A stretch of 64,000 nt of DNA from 66-474 sp963771735 (GCA_963771735.1 CAVYUN010000003.1:62001-126000), one strand, 5' to 3'. Shown: positions 1-8,769, counted from the first letter of the stretch. Notes: a model not told the origin generated them from the sequence alone. Numbers and translations: made by a program.

Positions 1-252
1 CGCGGCCAGCAATTTGCAAGCGCGGCAGTCTCCGCAGGCGCGACCGTCGCGTGGCGATTCGCACAACCGTGCCCGCACGAAGGCTTCCGCCAGTGCGCGC
101 TTGCCGAGGCCGGATGGTCCGCACAACAGCAGCGCATGCGGCAGGGTGCCGTTCGCGGCACGCCCGGCAAGCACGCTCCAGGCGGGCACGCACCATGGCG
201 GCACCGGATCACCCGACGCAATGGCGACGGCAGGGACTTCTTGCGTGCTCAC
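1..252 (-). CDS. holB: DNA polymerase III delta' subunit, N-terminal part
   Basis: Clamp-loader subunit that helps load the sliding clamp at replication forks. Only the first 84 residues are present; the rest lies beyond the left edge. A P-loop (GPSGLGKR, Lys51) and four cysteines (C64, C73, C76, C79) match the zinc-bearing AAA+ N-terminus of clamp-loader proteins. The GTG start at 252 overlaps the tmk stop as GTGA, so translation is probably coupled. The order tmk-holB after mltG is standard in gammaproteobacteria, which favours delta' over gamma/tau; dnaX itself lies at 14924-16582. Confidence 0.9.
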   Translation of the reverse strand, partial: MSTQEVPAVAIASGDPVPPWCVPAWSVLAGRAANGTLPHALLLCGPSGLGKRALAEAFVRARLCESPRDGRACGDCRACKLLAA

Positions 253-881
253 GTTGCGGTGCGCCTCCGCAGTTCATCGATCGCGGCGAGCGCCGCCTGC
301 AATACCGCGGTGGGCGGCAGGCCCGCGTCGAGCACATGAAAACGGTCAGGTTCGGCTTGCGCGCGGGCGCGATAGGTTGCGCGCACGCGTTCGAAAAAAT
401 CGTCACGCTCGGCCTCGATGCGATCGATCTTTCCACGTTGTCCGGCACGCGCACGGCCGTGCGCCACCGGCAAGTCCAGCAGCAGGGTCAGGTCCGGTTT
501 CAGTCCATCCGTGGCGATGCGTTCCAGCTCCGCGATCCGCGCAACATCCACGCCACGACCGCCGCCCTGATAAGCGTAGCTCGCGTCCGTGAAGCGATCG
601 CACAGTACCCAGCGGCCTGCCTGCAGTGCCGGCCGCAGAACCTCGCGCACCAGTTGCGCGCGCGCCGCGAACATCAGCAACAGTTCGGTTTCCTCGGCAA
701 TACCCCGATGTGCCGGATCGAGTACCAGCGCGCGGATCGCCTCGCCCACCGGCGTGCCGCCCGGTTCGCGCGTGTACAACACGTCCGGGCCGTCACGTTC
801 GAAACGTTCACGCAGGGAGGCCAACAGCGTGCTCTTGCCCGCACCCTCGCCGCCTTCCAGGGTGATCAGGCGGCCCTTCAC
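249..881 (-). CDS. tmk: Thymidylate kinase
   Basis: Phosphorylates dTMP to dTDP in the cytoplasm, an essential step of dTTP synthesis. The 210-residue length is typical. The P-loop GGEGAGKST (residues 10-18), the TREPGGTP motif and the DRFTDASYAYQGGGRG segment bind phosphate donor and dTMP. The GTG start at 881 overlaps the mltG stop by four bases, and its own stop overlaps holB, so the three genes form one translationally coupled unit. An upstream open frame extends much further but reads through mltG in another frame and has no support. Confidence 0.95.
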   Translation of the reverse strand: MKGRLITLEGGEGAGKSTLLASLRERFERDGPDVLYTREPGGTPVGEAIRALVLDPAHRGIAEETELLLMFAARAQLVREVLRPALQAGRWVLCDRFTDASYAYQGGGRGVDVARIAELERIATDGLKPDLTLLLDLPVAHGRARAGQRGKIDRIEAERDDFFERVRATYRARAQAEPDRFHVLDAGLPPTAVLQAALAAIDELRRRTAT

Positions 882-1948
882 CGATGCTTCTTCCCGAGGA
901 TGTATCGCTTCACCGCGGCATTCTGCTCCGCCAGCGTCGCCGAAAATTGATGCGTGCCGTCGCCCCTCGCCACGAAGTACAGGGCGTCGCCCGCGGCTGG
1001 ATGCAACACCGCATGGATGGCAGCGCGACTCGGCAGGGCGATGGGCGTCGGCGGCAGGCCGTAGCGTGTGTAGGTATTGTAGGGCGTGTCGTTTTCGAGA
1101 TCGCTCTTGTGGATCTTGCCGACATAGGCTGAGCCCATGCCGTAGATCACGCTGGGGTCGGTTTCGAGCTTCATGCCGATCTTCAGGCGCCGCTCGAACA
1201 CACCCGCGATTTCCGGACGTTCCGCAGGTACTGCGGTTTCCTTCTCCACCAGGGAGGCGAGGATCAACGCCTGGTAAGGCGACTGTAGCGGGATCGATTT
1301 GTCGCGTCCCGGCCATTCCGTCGCCAGGAATGCCTTCATCGCATGGTGCGCGCGCGCGAGGACATCCATGTCGGACATGCCGAGCACATAATCGTAGGTG
1401 TCGGGCATGAATTCGCCTTCCGGCGGCCTGCTCCCGTCGCCGAGCTTGCCCATCACCGCGGCGTCGCCAAGCTCCTCGAGCGTGTGCCGGAGTTTGGGCG
1501 CGGCATCCAGCGTCTGGCGCACCTGCGCGAACGTCCAGCCGTCCACCAGCGTGACGCGATGGTGCACCACCTGGCCTGTAGCCATCCTTTCCAGCAAGGT
1601 GAACGGCGTCATGCCGGGGTACAGCGCGTACTCGCCCGCGTGCAATTTGTTGACGACGCCCATCCGGAATGCCAGCGCGCGCCACAGCAGCGGCGACGCA
1701 TCGGTCAATTTTTCGCGGCGCAGCTGCGCCACGATGCCGTTGAAGCCTTGGCCCTTCGCAATCTCCGTGGTCCTGCTCGACACCGTGACATTCAACGGCG
1801 CGTGCGTGAAGCGCCTGTACCTCAGGCCGCCCCAGGCGACCGCGGCGGTGATCGCCAGCAGGATGACGAGAACCAAGAAACGCGCGAAGGCTTTGCCCAC
1901 GCCTCGTCGACTCGGAACGAACGGACGGGAAGGACGGGTACGCATCAT
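878..1948 (-). CDS. mltG: Endolytic murein transglycosylase MltG (YceG)
   Basis: Inner-membrane enzyme that cleaves nascent glycan strands and is thought to set their length. The 356 residues start with a basic tail and one transmembrane helix (about 24-42), followed by a LysM-like region and the YceG catalytic domain. The SLVEKETAV segment carries the expected catalytic glutamate (Glu235), followed by the conserved YGMG and YNTYTRYGLPPTPI motifs. It sits 53 bases after fabF; the pabC gene found at this place in E. coli is absent here. Confidence 0.94.
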   Translation of the reverse strand: MMRTRPSRPFVPSRRGVGKAFARFLVLVILLAITAAVAWGGLRYRRFTHAPLNVTVSSRTTEIAKGQGFNGIVAQLRREKLTDASPLLWRALAFRMGVVNKLHAGEYALYPGMTPFTLLERMATGQVVHHRVTLVDGWTFAQVRQTLDAAPKLRHTLEELGDAAVMGKLGDGSRPPEGEFMPDTYDYVLGMSDMDVLARAHHAMKAFLATEWPGRDKSIPLQSPYQALILASLVEKETAVPAERPEIAGVFERRLKIGMKLETDPSVIYGMGSAYVGKIHKSDLENDTPYNTYTRYGLPPTPIALPSRAAIHAVLHPAAGDALYFVARGDGTHQFSATLAEQNAAVKRYILGKKHR

Positions 1949-2001
1949 CCGGCCAGTCTAAACGATGCAGGCCACGGGCAAGCCCCTTCGAACACGTCGA
2001 C

Positions 2002-3240
2002 TCAAACCCGCTTGAACACCAGCGTGCCGTTGGTGCCGCCGAAACCGAACGAGTTGGAAATGGCCACGTCGACCCGGGCCTCGCGCGCGGTGTTGGGCAC
2101 GAAGTCGAGATCGCAGCCCTCGCCGGGCTCGTCAAGATTGATGGTCGGCGGCAGCACGTTGTCGCGCATCGCCAGCAGGGTATAGATCGCTTCCACGCCG
2201 CCGGCGGCCCCGAGCAGGTGCCCGGTCACCGACTTGGTGGAACTGATCGCGAGCTTTTTGGCATGCTCGCCGAACACGCGTTTGGCCGCATGCACTTCGC
2301 CAAGGTCGCCCAGCGGTGTCGAGGTACCGTGCGCATTGATGTAGTGCACCTCGGTCGGATCGACGCCGGCATCCTTCACCGCCGCTTCCATGCAGCGCGC
2401 CGCACCCTCGCCGCCCTCGCTGGGCGCGGTGATGTGGTAGGCATCGTCGCTCATGCCGAAGCCGGCCAGCTCGGCATAGATGTTCGCGCCACGCGCCTTG
2501 GCCTGTTCGTATTCCTCCAGCACCAGCAAGCCCGCACCGTCGGACAGGACGAAACCGTCGCGGTCCTTGTCCCAGGGTCGGCTGGCGCGGGCCGGATCGT
2601 CGTTGCGGGTACTCATCGCGCGCGCGGAGCAGAAGCCACCGACCGCGGTCGCGGTGACCGAGAACTCCGCGCCACCGGTCAGCATCGCGTCGGCATCGCC
2701 GTACTGGATCATGCGCATGGCAAGGCCGATATTGTGCGTTGCAGTCGTGCACGCCGTCACGCAGGCGATGTTCGGGCCCTTCAACCCGTGAATGATCGCA
2801 AGGTTGCCGGACGCCATGTTGATGATGCAGCCCGGCACGAAGAACGGCGAGATCTTGCGCGGGCCGCCTTCGTAATAGGCCAGCGTGGTGCGCTCGATGC
2901 TGGCGATGCCGCCGATGCCGGCACCCACAGCGACGCCGATCCGTGGGGCGTTGGCTTCGTTGATTCCGAGGCCCGAATCCTGCAACGCCTCGTTGCCCGC
3001 AGCAACGGCGTAATGGATGAAGGTGTCCATCTTCTTGACGTCCTTCGGCGCGATGTACTGCGCCGGGTCGAACCCCTTGACCTCACCCGCGATGCGGGTC
3101 GGAAACGCGCCGGCATCGAAATGCGTGATCGGACCGATGCCGCTGATGCCCGCCACCACGTTTTTCCACGCGGTCGCCACGTCGTTGCCAACAGGCGAGA
3201 TCGTGCCCAGACCGGTGACCACCACGCGTCGCTTGTTCAT
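2002..3240 (-). CDS. fabF: 3-oxoacyl-[ACP] synthase II
   Basis: Condensing enzyme that elongates acyl-ACP with malonyl-ACP in type II fatty-acid synthesis. The 412 residues from the ATG at 3240 (MNKRRVVVTG) match the family length; an in-frame extension upstream is not conserved-looking and was not used. The Cys-His-His triad is visible: Cys164 in TACTTATHN, His in NAHGTSTPLGD near 304 and His in KSVTGHLLGA near 341. It follows acpP but is separated from it by 289 bases with a strong hairpin, so its expression may be lower than that of acpP. Confidence 0.97.
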   Translation of the reverse strand: MNKRRVVVTGLGTISPVGNDVATAWKNVVAGISGIGPITHFDAGAFPTRIAGEVKGFDPAQYIAPKDVKKMDTFIHYAVAAGNEALQDSGLGINEANAPRIGVAVGAGIGGIASIERTTLAYYEGGPRKISPFFVPGCIINMASGNLAIIHGLKGPNIACVTACTTATHNIGLAMRMIQYGDADAMLTGGAEFSVTATAVGGFCSARAMSTRNDDPARASRPWDKDRDGFVLSDGAGLLVLEEYEQAKARGANIYAELAGFGMSDDAYHITAPSEGGEGAARCMEAAVKDAGVDPTEVHYINAHGTSTPLGDLGEVHAAKRVFGEHAKKLAISSTKSVTGHLLGAAGGVEAIYTLLAMRDNVLPPTINLDEPGEGCDLDFVPNTAREARVDVAISNSFGFGGTNGTLVFKRV

Positions 3241-3439
3241 GGGAACTCCGTAATCGGAAACTCGATATTTCTGTTCATCCCGCCTCCGCGTGCGAAGGGG
3301 GATCGGGGAGGTGGCGCTTGCCGCAGGCCACCCTTCCTGTGCCGTCACGCGGCCGCAGTCCGCACGCGCTCACTTGGTTCCGCTGCTCGTGCCAGAGAAA
3401 GCACCTATGCATACGCGTCCGCATAGTCGTGGCCCCACA

Positions 3440-3474
3440 AAAGCGAAAGCTGCGCACGGAAGGCGCAGCTTTCG
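3440..3474 (-). terminator. Hairpin terminator or attenuator after acpP
   Basis: A perfect 12-base inverted repeat (CGAAAGCTGCGC at 3444-3455 and its complement at 3463-3474) encloses a 7-base loop. On the minus strand the stem is followed by CTTTT, a short T-run. It lies between acpP and fabF on the same strand, so it would act as a partial terminator that keeps acpP mRNA abundant. The remaining 3241-3439 holds no gene I can support. Confidence 0.7.
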
Positions 3475-3529
3475 AATTGCCGCATGACACATCCGTGCGC
3501 CGCCGCGAGGCATGCGCCGAGGTCCCGAT

Positions 3530-3769
3530 TCAGGACTTGACGTGTGCCTTGATGTAATCCACAGCCTGCTGGACGGTGGTGATCTTCTCGGCTTCCTCGT
3601 CGGGGATTTCGGTTTCGAATTCCTCTTCGAGTGCCATAACCAATTCCACCGTATCCAGCGAGTCCGCGCCCAGATCGTCGACGAACGAGGCATTCGGCGT
3701 GACATCCTCTTCCTTGACCCCCAACTGATCGACCACGATCTTCTTGACGCGTTCTTCGATGCTGCTCAT
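3530..3769 (-). CDS. acpP: Acyl carrier protein
   Basis: Carrier of growing acyl chains on a phosphopantetheine arm. The 79-residue acidic protein has the GADSLDTVEL motif with the modified Ser37. A GGGAGG ribosome site lies nine bases before the ATG. It stands between fabG and fabF as in most proteobacteria, with its own candidate promoter upstream and a hairpin downstream, consistent with separate high-level expression. Confidence 0.98.
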   Translation of the reverse strand: MSSIEERVKKIVVDQLGVKEEDVTPNASFVDDLGADSLDTVELVMALEEEFETEIPDEEAEKITTVQQAVDYIKAHVKS

Positions 3770-3941
3770 GAGACAGTGCCTCCCGGGACATTAAGCATTC
3801 GAGGTCGGGTCGCGCCCTTCCCCCACTTCACCGTGCAAACCCGCGGGTCCGAACGGTACATGTTCTTGGTTACGCCACGCGCGGCCGCGGGGCGATTTCC
3901 GTGACCGGCAAGACGGCACCGGCCACGGCACGAAAGTCGCC

Positions 3942-3970
3942 ATAGTACCCGGTTCCGGCGGCCAATTGAA
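3942..3970 (-). promoter_or_regulatory. Candidate sigma70 promoter for acpP
   Basis: On the minus strand TTCAAT and TACTAT are separated by 17 bases, with partial matches to the -35 and -10 consensus (3/6 and 4/6). It would give a leader of roughly 165 bases before acpP. Sequence-based suggestion only. Confidence 0.4.
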
Positions 3971-3979
3971 CTGGTCATC

Positions 3980-4048
3980 GATGCGCGATCGTCCCTTGTC
4001 GCCGCAAGCTCGGCAAGCCAGAACGGCCTCCCGTGGCCCGACCTTCCA
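3980..4048 (-). repeat. Dispersed intergenic repeat, copy 1
   Basis: One of three related intergenic segments in this window (others near 16596 and 35966). Read on the minus strand it starts GTGGAAGGTCGGGCCACG, continues to GGCCGTTCTGG and ends in GGGACGATCGC. It lies directly upstream of the acpP promoter in the 308-base gap before fabG. The central GGCC...GGCC segment can fold into a short hairpin, weakest in this copy. Confidence 0.65.
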
Positions 4049-4077
4049 CGAAATTCCTTCACGGGGCACATGACACA

Positions 4078-4821
4078 TCAGGACATGTACATGCCGCCAT
4101 TGACGTGCAGGGTTTCGCCCGTGATGTATGTCGCTGCGGGCGACGCAAGAAACGCCACCGCGTGTGCGATGTCCGCTGGCGCACCCAGCCGCCCAAGTGC
4201 AATGGTGCCCTCAAGTGCCTTGCGCTGCTCGTCGGTGAGCGCGCGGGTCATGTCGGTATCTATGAAACCCGGCGCGACCACATTGACGGTGATGCCGCGC
4301 GAACCCACTTCGCGCGCCAGCGATTTGGAAAACGCGATGATCCCGGCCTTGGCCGCGGCGTAATTGGTCTGACCCGGATTGCCGGTGACGCCGACCACCG
4401 AGGCGATGTTGATGATACGGCCCTTGCGTGCCTTCATCATGGTGCGCATCACGGCCTTGGATGTCCGGTACACCGACGTGAGGTTGGTATCCAGGATCGC
4501 CTGCCAATCCTCGTCCTTCATCCGCATCAGCAGTTGGTCGCGGGTGATACCGGCATTGTTGACGAGAATCGAAAGACCACCATGGTCTTTCACGATTGCC
4601 TCGATCAACGCCTCGACCGCGGCGCCATCGGTGACATTCAGCACGCGGCCTTCGCCGCCGTGCACGGCCAGTCGCTGCGTGATCGCCCGTGCACCGGCTT
4701 CCGAAGTAGCGGTACCGAAGACTTGCGCGCCCTGCGCGGCCAGCTGGTCCGCGATTGCTGCGCCGATGCCGCGCGACGCGCCCGTGACCAGCGCAACCTC
4801 GCCTTGCAATGCTTTCGTCAT
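4078..4821 (-). CDS. fabG: 3-oxoacyl-[ACP] reductase
   Basis: NADPH-dependent reductase that makes 3-hydroxyacyl-ACP. A 247-residue short-chain dehydrogenase with TGASRGIG near residue 14, NNAG, the catalytic serine in NIASVVG and the YAAAK motif. The C-terminus (TGETLHVNGGMYMS) is typical of FabG. The ATG at 4821 overlaps the fabD stop as ATGA, so coupling to fabD is likely. Confidence 0.97.
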   Translation of the reverse strand: MTKALQGEVALVTGASRGIGAAIADQLAAQGAQVFGTATSEAGARAITQRLAVHGGEGRVLNVTDGAAVEALIEAIVKDHGGLSILVNNAGITRDQLLMRMKDEDWQAILDTNLTSVYRTSKAVMRTMMKARKGRIINIASVVGVTGNPGQTNYAAAKAGIIAFSKSLAREVGSRGITVNVVAPGFIDTDMTRALTDEQRKALEGTIALGRLGAPADIAHAVAFLASPAATYITGETLHVNGGMYMS

Positions 4822-5789
4822 GCCTGAATCTCCGCGAGTCCGGCACGCAATTCGGCAGGCGTACCCAGCGGGCGCGCGTCGAGGGATTTGTCGATGCGCT
4901 TGCACAGTCCCGCAAGTACCTTGCCGGGGCCGCATTCGAATATCGTCGTGGCGCCATTGCGCACCAGAGACCGCACGGTGTCGGTCCACAGCACCGGCAT
5001 GTACAACTGGCGTTCGAGTGCGGCGCGGATGAATTCGATGCCGGCATGGGCCTTGGCGTCCGCGTTCTGGAGTACCGGGATCGTCGGCAACTGCCAAGGC
5101 AGATCCGCCATGCGCGCGGCGAGCTGTTGCGCGGCGTCGCGCATCAACGGGGTATGCGAGGGCACCGAGACCGCCAGCTTGATGACCTTGCGCACGCCGA
5201 GTTCGGCGAGGCGCTGCACGGCGCGATCGACCGCACCGGCATGACCGGCTATCACGAGCTGGCCGGGGCTGTTGTAGTTGGCCGGCGTCACGACTTCCGC
5301 CCCGGAAACCTCCTTGCACACGCCGCGGATTACATCGTCCTCGGCGCCCAGCACGGCCGCCATCGAACCCGTACCGGCAGGCACGGCTGCCTGCATCAGG
5401 CGCCCGCGCTCGGCAACCAGCGCGGCGGCCTCCCGCAACGGCAACGCGCCGGCACATACCAGCGCCGAATATTCACCGAGGCTGTGGCCTGCAAGCTGCG
5501 CCGGGATCGCACCGCCCTGCGCACGCCAGGCCTTCCACACCGCGACGCTGGCGGCCAGCAGCGCGGGTTGGGTGTTCTCGGTCTTGCCCAACTCTTCCTC
5601 GGGGCCGCCTTGCGACAGCGCCCACAGGTCGAGGCCGGCTCCTTCAGACGCCTCGTCGAAAACCTGGTGGACCTCGGGAAACTCGGCGCCCAGATCGGCC
5701 AGCATGCCGATCGATTGCGATCCCTGGCCCGGGAATACGAAAGCCAGATCAGCGCGCGGGGCGGATGAATGGGTCGCGTCGTCACTCAT
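4818..5789 (-). CDS. fabD: Malonyl-CoA-ACP transacylase
   Basis: Loads malonyl groups from CoA onto ACP. The 323-residue protein has FVFPGQGSQ near the N-terminus, the nucleophile Ser103 in GHSLGEY and a partner histidine in SVPSHTPLM near residue 212. I chose the ATG at 5789 (MSDDATHSS), which leaves five bases after fabH; an ATG at 5822 would lie inside fabH and adds eleven residues outside the fold. Confidence 0.96.
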   Translation of the reverse strand: MSDDATHSSAPRADLAFVFPGQGSQSIGMLADLGAEFPEVHQVFDEASEGAGLDLWALSQGGPEEELGKTENTQPALLAASVAVWKAWRAQGGAIPAQLAGHSLGEYSALVCAGALPLREAAALVAERGRLMQAAVPAGTGSMAAVLGAEDDVIRGVCKEVSGAEVVTPANYNSPGQLVIAGHAGAVDRAVQRLAELGVRKVIKLAVSVPSHTPLMRDAAQQLAARMADLPWQLPTIPVLQNADAKAHAGIEFIRAALERQLYMPVLWTDTVRSLVRNGATTIFECGPGKVLAGLCKRIDKSLDARPLGTPAELRAGLAEIQA

Positions 5790-5794
5790 TTCGA

Positions 5795-6763
5795 TCAATA
5801 CCTGACCATGGCCGAGGCCCATGTGAACCCGCCGCCAAATGCTTCCAGCAGGAGATGCTGGCCGCGCTGCACGCGCCCCGAACGCACAGCGGCGTCCAGC
5901 GCCAGCGGCACCGACCCGGATGAAGTGTTGGCGTGCTTGTCGACGGTCACGATGACTTGATCCATCGACATGCCGAGCCGCTTGGCGGTAGCTTCGATGA
6001 TGCGCAGGTTGGCCTGATGCGGGATCAGCCAGTCGATCTGGTCAGCGTGCATGCCGGCGGCCGTCAGGGTCTCGTCGACCAGCGAGTCGAGCGTCTTGAC
6101 CGCGACCTTGAACACTTCGCGCCCACGCATGCAAATGCGCACGCCGTGGTTCTTCTCGTCGTTGAAGCCGACCGAGACACCCACCGGGCTGCACAACAGG
6201 TCCTTGTAGCTGCCATCGGCATGCAGGCAGGTCGCGATGATGCCGGGTTCTTCGGAGGCTTCCAGCACCACCGCGCCGGCACCGTCGCCGAACAGCACGC
6301 ACGATTCGCGCTCGCTCCAATCGACCATCCGGGTCAGGGTTTCGGCGCCGATCACCAGTGCCTTTTTCACCTGTCCGGTGCGAATGAAGTTGTTGGCCAC
6401 GCCAAGCGCATACATGAATCCCGAACACGCCGCGTTCACGTCGAACGCCATGCAGCCGTTGGCGCCCAGCCGGTTCTGGATCAGGCAGGCGGTGGCGGGA
6501 AACACCAGGTCGGGCGTGGTAGTGCCCAGTACCACCATGTCGAGGTCGGATGCCTTGACCCCGGCGTCGTACAAGGCCTGCTGCGCGGCACGCAATGCAA
6601 GATCCCCGGTGGTCTCGCCCTCGGCCGCGATCCGGCGCTCACGAATGCCGGTACGCGTGCGGATCCACTCGTCACTGGTGTCGACGATCTTTTCCAGATC
6701 CGCATTGGTGACGACGCGCTCGGGCAATGCGCTGCCGGTGGCGAGGATGCGGGCGTAGGTCAA
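5795..6763 (-). CDS. fabH: 3-oxoacyl-[ACP] synthase III
   Basis: Starts fatty-acid synthesis by condensing acetyl-CoA with malonyl-ACP. The 322-residue protein shows the Cys-His-Asn triad: Cys113 in NAACSGFMYAL, His in IPHQANLRII near 250 and Asn in HANTSSGSVP near 280. It follows rpmF by 92 bases and begins the fabH-fabD-fabG block. Confidence 0.97.
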   Translation of the reverse strand: MTYARILATGSALPERVVTNADLEKIVDTSDEWIRTRTGIRERRIAAEGETTGDLALRAAQQALYDAGVKASDLDMVVLGTTTPDLVFPATACLIQNRLGANGCMAFDVNAACSGFMYALGVANNFIRTGQVKKALVIGAETLTRMVDWSERESCVLFGDGAGAVVLEASEEPGIIATCLHADGSYKDLLCSPVGVSVGFNDEKNHGVRICMRGREVFKVAVKTLDSLVDETLTAAGMHADQIDWLIPHQANLRIIEATAKRLGMSMDQVIVTVDKHANTSSGSVPLALDAAVRSGRVQRGQHLLLEAFGGGFTWASAMVRY

Positions 6764-6855
6764 GACTGTGGCCCCTGTTCAGGCGTTACGCACACGAAAA
6801 CACCACGGCGCCCGCGAGCGCCGTGCATCGGATGACTGCGTTGCGGCCAACGAGG

Positions 6856-7050
6856 TCAATCCTCGTCGACGACAGCCTGTTTGTCCTCGATCACCTTGCG
6901 GCCACGGTAATAGCCGTCCTTGGTGATGTGGTGGCGACGGTGAATCTCGCCCGAGGTCGGATCGGTGGCGAGCTGGACCTTGTCCAGTGCGTCGTGCGAC
7001 CGGCGCATGCCGCGACGGGACGGGGATTTACGGCTCTTGGCTACGGCCAT
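6856..7050 (-). CDS. rpmF: 50S ribosomal protein L32
   Basis: Small basic protein of the large ribosomal subunit. The 64 residues begin MAVAKSRKSPSRRGMRRSH, a hallmark of L32, and contain HHITKDGYYRG. No CxxC zinc pairs are present, the form usual in gammaproteobacteria. It lies 22 bases after yceD and before fabH, a conserved link between ribosome and lipid synthesis genes. Confidence 0.97.
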   Translation of the reverse strand: MAVAKSRKSPSRRGMRRSHDALDKVQLATDPTSGEIHRRHHITKDGYYRGRKVIEDKQAVVDED

Positions 7051-7072
7051 GACGGCTCTCCTGACATATTCT

Positions 7073-7612
7073 TCAACGTTGTTTGGTACCGGCTTCCATC
7101 AGCCTGCGCAGATCCGCGAACGGATGTGTCACCGCCTCGTCCTGTCCAGCGTCCTGCGACGCCTGTCCCGGCGCATTCCATTGGCCCTGCAAAATCTCGC
7201 TGCCGGGCTTGACAGGCACCAGCGGCAAGGCCAGCAACAATTCGTCCTCGATCACCTTGCGCGGCTGCAGCATTCCGTGCTCGAGCAGCAGCGGCTCGCA
7301 CCGCTCGGGCAATCCGGCCGCATCCTCCTCGCTGGCCAGCAACCCGAGCCGCGTATCGACCTCGACCGGCCATTCGAACGGCTGCAATGTTCGCTGGCAT
7401 TCCAGCGTGAGGCGTGCAGCCAGACGAACGTGCAACTCGGGGTCGCCGAGCTGGCCCTGTTCGAAATCGAGATTGTAGGCGACCTCTCCGGAGTCCTTCG
7501 CCAGTGCTGCCACCAATCGCGACAATTCCGCAACCGGCAAGATGCCTTCGAAGGATCGCCGGCCGGTCACCATGCGTTCGGCGTCCACGGAAGCTGGCAG
7601 GGACGCGGACAT
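7073..7612 (-). CDS. yceD: YceD/DUF177 family protein, 23S rRNA accumulation protein
   Basis: Family linked to accumulation of 23S rRNA precursor; molecular action not well established. The 179 residues include the family core LTLECQRTLQPFEWPVEVDT (about 70-89) and VIEDELLLALPLVPV. The start (MSASLPASVDAERMV) keeps the region just before the RMV motif, as I expect for relatives in this order. It is the first gene of the rpmF-fab operon and its ATG lies only nine bases past the -10 box, so the mRNA may have almost no leader. Confidence 0.92.
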   Translation of the reverse strand: MSASLPASVDAERMVTGRRSFEGILPVAELSRLVAALAKDSGEVAYNLDFEQGQLGDPELHVRLAARLTLECQRTLQPFEWPVEVDTRLGLLASEEDAAGLPERCEPLLLEHGMLQPRKVIEDELLLALPLVPVKPGSEILQGQWNAPGQASQDAGQDEAVTHPFADLRRLMEAGTKQR

Positions 7613-7621
7613 AAGCGCGGA

Positions 7622-7650
7622 ATGCTAGATTCCGCACTGCACAAAGTCAA
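7622..7650 (-). promoter_or_regulatory. Sigma70 promoter of the yceD-rpmF-fab operon
   Basis: On the minus strand TTGACT and TAGCAT are separated by exactly 17 bases. The predicted start of transcription is about three bases before the yceD ATG. Matches to consensus are good in both boxes. No other promoter of this quality is visible before fabH. Confidence 0.75.
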
Positions 7651-7723
7651 CCGTTGAGCATTGTCCCGGATTGGCCCGTATCATGCTGGGCATTCTTGTG
7701 CATCGCGTTCGCAAGGCCGGCTT

Positions 7724-8188
7724 TTGACTCCGCTTCCCACCACGCTGCTTGCCATTGCCCTGCCCGCCCTGGTGGCGATAATCGCCTGCGGCGTGATCGT
7801 CTGGTTGCTGGTTCGCCAGATGCGCCATCAGCGTGCACTGCGAACCCTTTACCTGGAAGCCGACGGGCTGGAACGCGATCTCAAGGAATGCCGCAACCGC
7901 CTCGAACGTGCCCACGCTTCGATGTCGATCGGCCCGAACCAGCGCGCCGTCGGCGAGACCGAAGCCCGTGACGCCGTCGATGCGGCGCTGCGCGAACTCT
8001 TGGCCCACCGCCTGTGGTTGCGCGACGAGGCCGGTGACGCGAATCAACGCGACCTGGACGCGGCCGTGAACGCGATCGGCAAGGTACGCGGCGCGCTCGG
8101 CGAGCAGTTGCGCGAGCTGGATACGGCGCAACGTGCGCTGGAGACCGCTGTGCGCGAAAAGATCGAAGACCTGTCACAACAGCCATGA
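7724..8188 (+). CDS. Membrane-anchored coiled-coil protein, unknown function
   Basis: Not recognised. The protein begins with one hydrophobic helix (TTLLAIALPALVAIIACGV, about residues 5-23) followed by a charged, probably helical domain with many Glu, Arg and Leu and few turns. I prefer the TTG start at 7724, which has AAGG nine bases upstream and gives 154 residues; an open frame from 7661 adds a Cys/Ser/His-rich stretch that does not look coding. Its end overlaps the maf start (ATGA), so the two genes are probably cotranscribed. Divergent from yceD. Confidence 0.65.
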   Translation: MTPLPTTLLAIALPALVAIIACGVIVWLLVRQMRHQRALRTLYLEADGLERDLKECRNRLERAHASMSIGPNQRAVGETEARDAVDAALRELLAHRLWLRDEAGDANQRDLDAAVNAIGKVRGALGEQLRELDTAQRALETAVREKIEDLSQQP

Positions 8189-8769
8189 CCCAGCCGCGGA
8201 TCGTCCTGGCCTCGACCTCACGCTACCGGGCAGGTTTGCTGCGGCGCATCATCTCAGATTTCGAGCCAATCCCGCCGGACACGGACGAACGGGCTGTTCC
8301 GGGCGAATCCCCGCGCGCACGCGCGGAACGGCTGGCTGCCATCAAGGCGCAAGCCGTCGCGACCCGCCTGCGCGACGCGCTGGTGATCGGCTCCGATCAG
8401 GTCGCCGCTTTGGGAAACGAAGTGCTGCACAAGCCCGGCAATATCGAAAAAGCACACGAACAATTGCGTTCAAGTAGCGGAAAAAAAATTGATTTCTTTA
8501 CAGGCTTGTGTCTGCTTGATACACGCAATGGCCAAATCCGGACGGCTCTCGACCACACCCGCGTGACTTTCCGGGAGCTATCGGATGCCGAGATCGATGG
8601 CTACATCGCACGCGAACGCCCGCTCGATTGCGCCGGCAGCTTCAAAGCGGAGGGCGCCGGCATCGTGCTGTTCGAACGCATCGACAGCACGGATCCTACC
8701 GCCCTGATAGGACTGCCACTGATCGCGCTGAGCCATATGCTGCGGGAAGCGGGCGTCGTGCTTCCCTGA
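8185..8769 (+). CDS. Maf-family nucleotide pyrophosphatase (YceF-like)
   Basis: House-cleaning enzyme that hydrolyses modified nucleoside triphosphates; relatives of the YceF group prefer 7-methyl-GTP. The 194 residues have LASTSRYR at the N-terminus, the GSDQVA motif and DCAGSFKAEGAGI, the pattern of the YceF rather than the YhdE group. YceF is also the member expected beside yceD-rpmF. A short AT-rich stretch with eight A in a row (about 8480-8490) interrupts the otherwise GC-rich gene without breaking the frame. Confidence 0.9.
   Translation: MTQPRIVLASTSRYRAGLLRRIISDFEPIPPDTDERAVPGESPRARAERLAAIKAQAVATRLRDALVIGSDQVAALGNEVLHKPGNIEKAHEQLRSSSGKKIDFFTGLCLLDTRNGQIRTALDHTRVTFRELSDAEIDGYIARERPLDCAGSFKAEGAGIVLFERIDSTDPTALIGLPLIALSHMLREAGVVLP

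Noticed and set aside
249..2135. A 628-codon frame on the minus strand
   Set aside because: It is tmk plus an out-of-frame reading of mltG; only the last 210 codons are a real gene.
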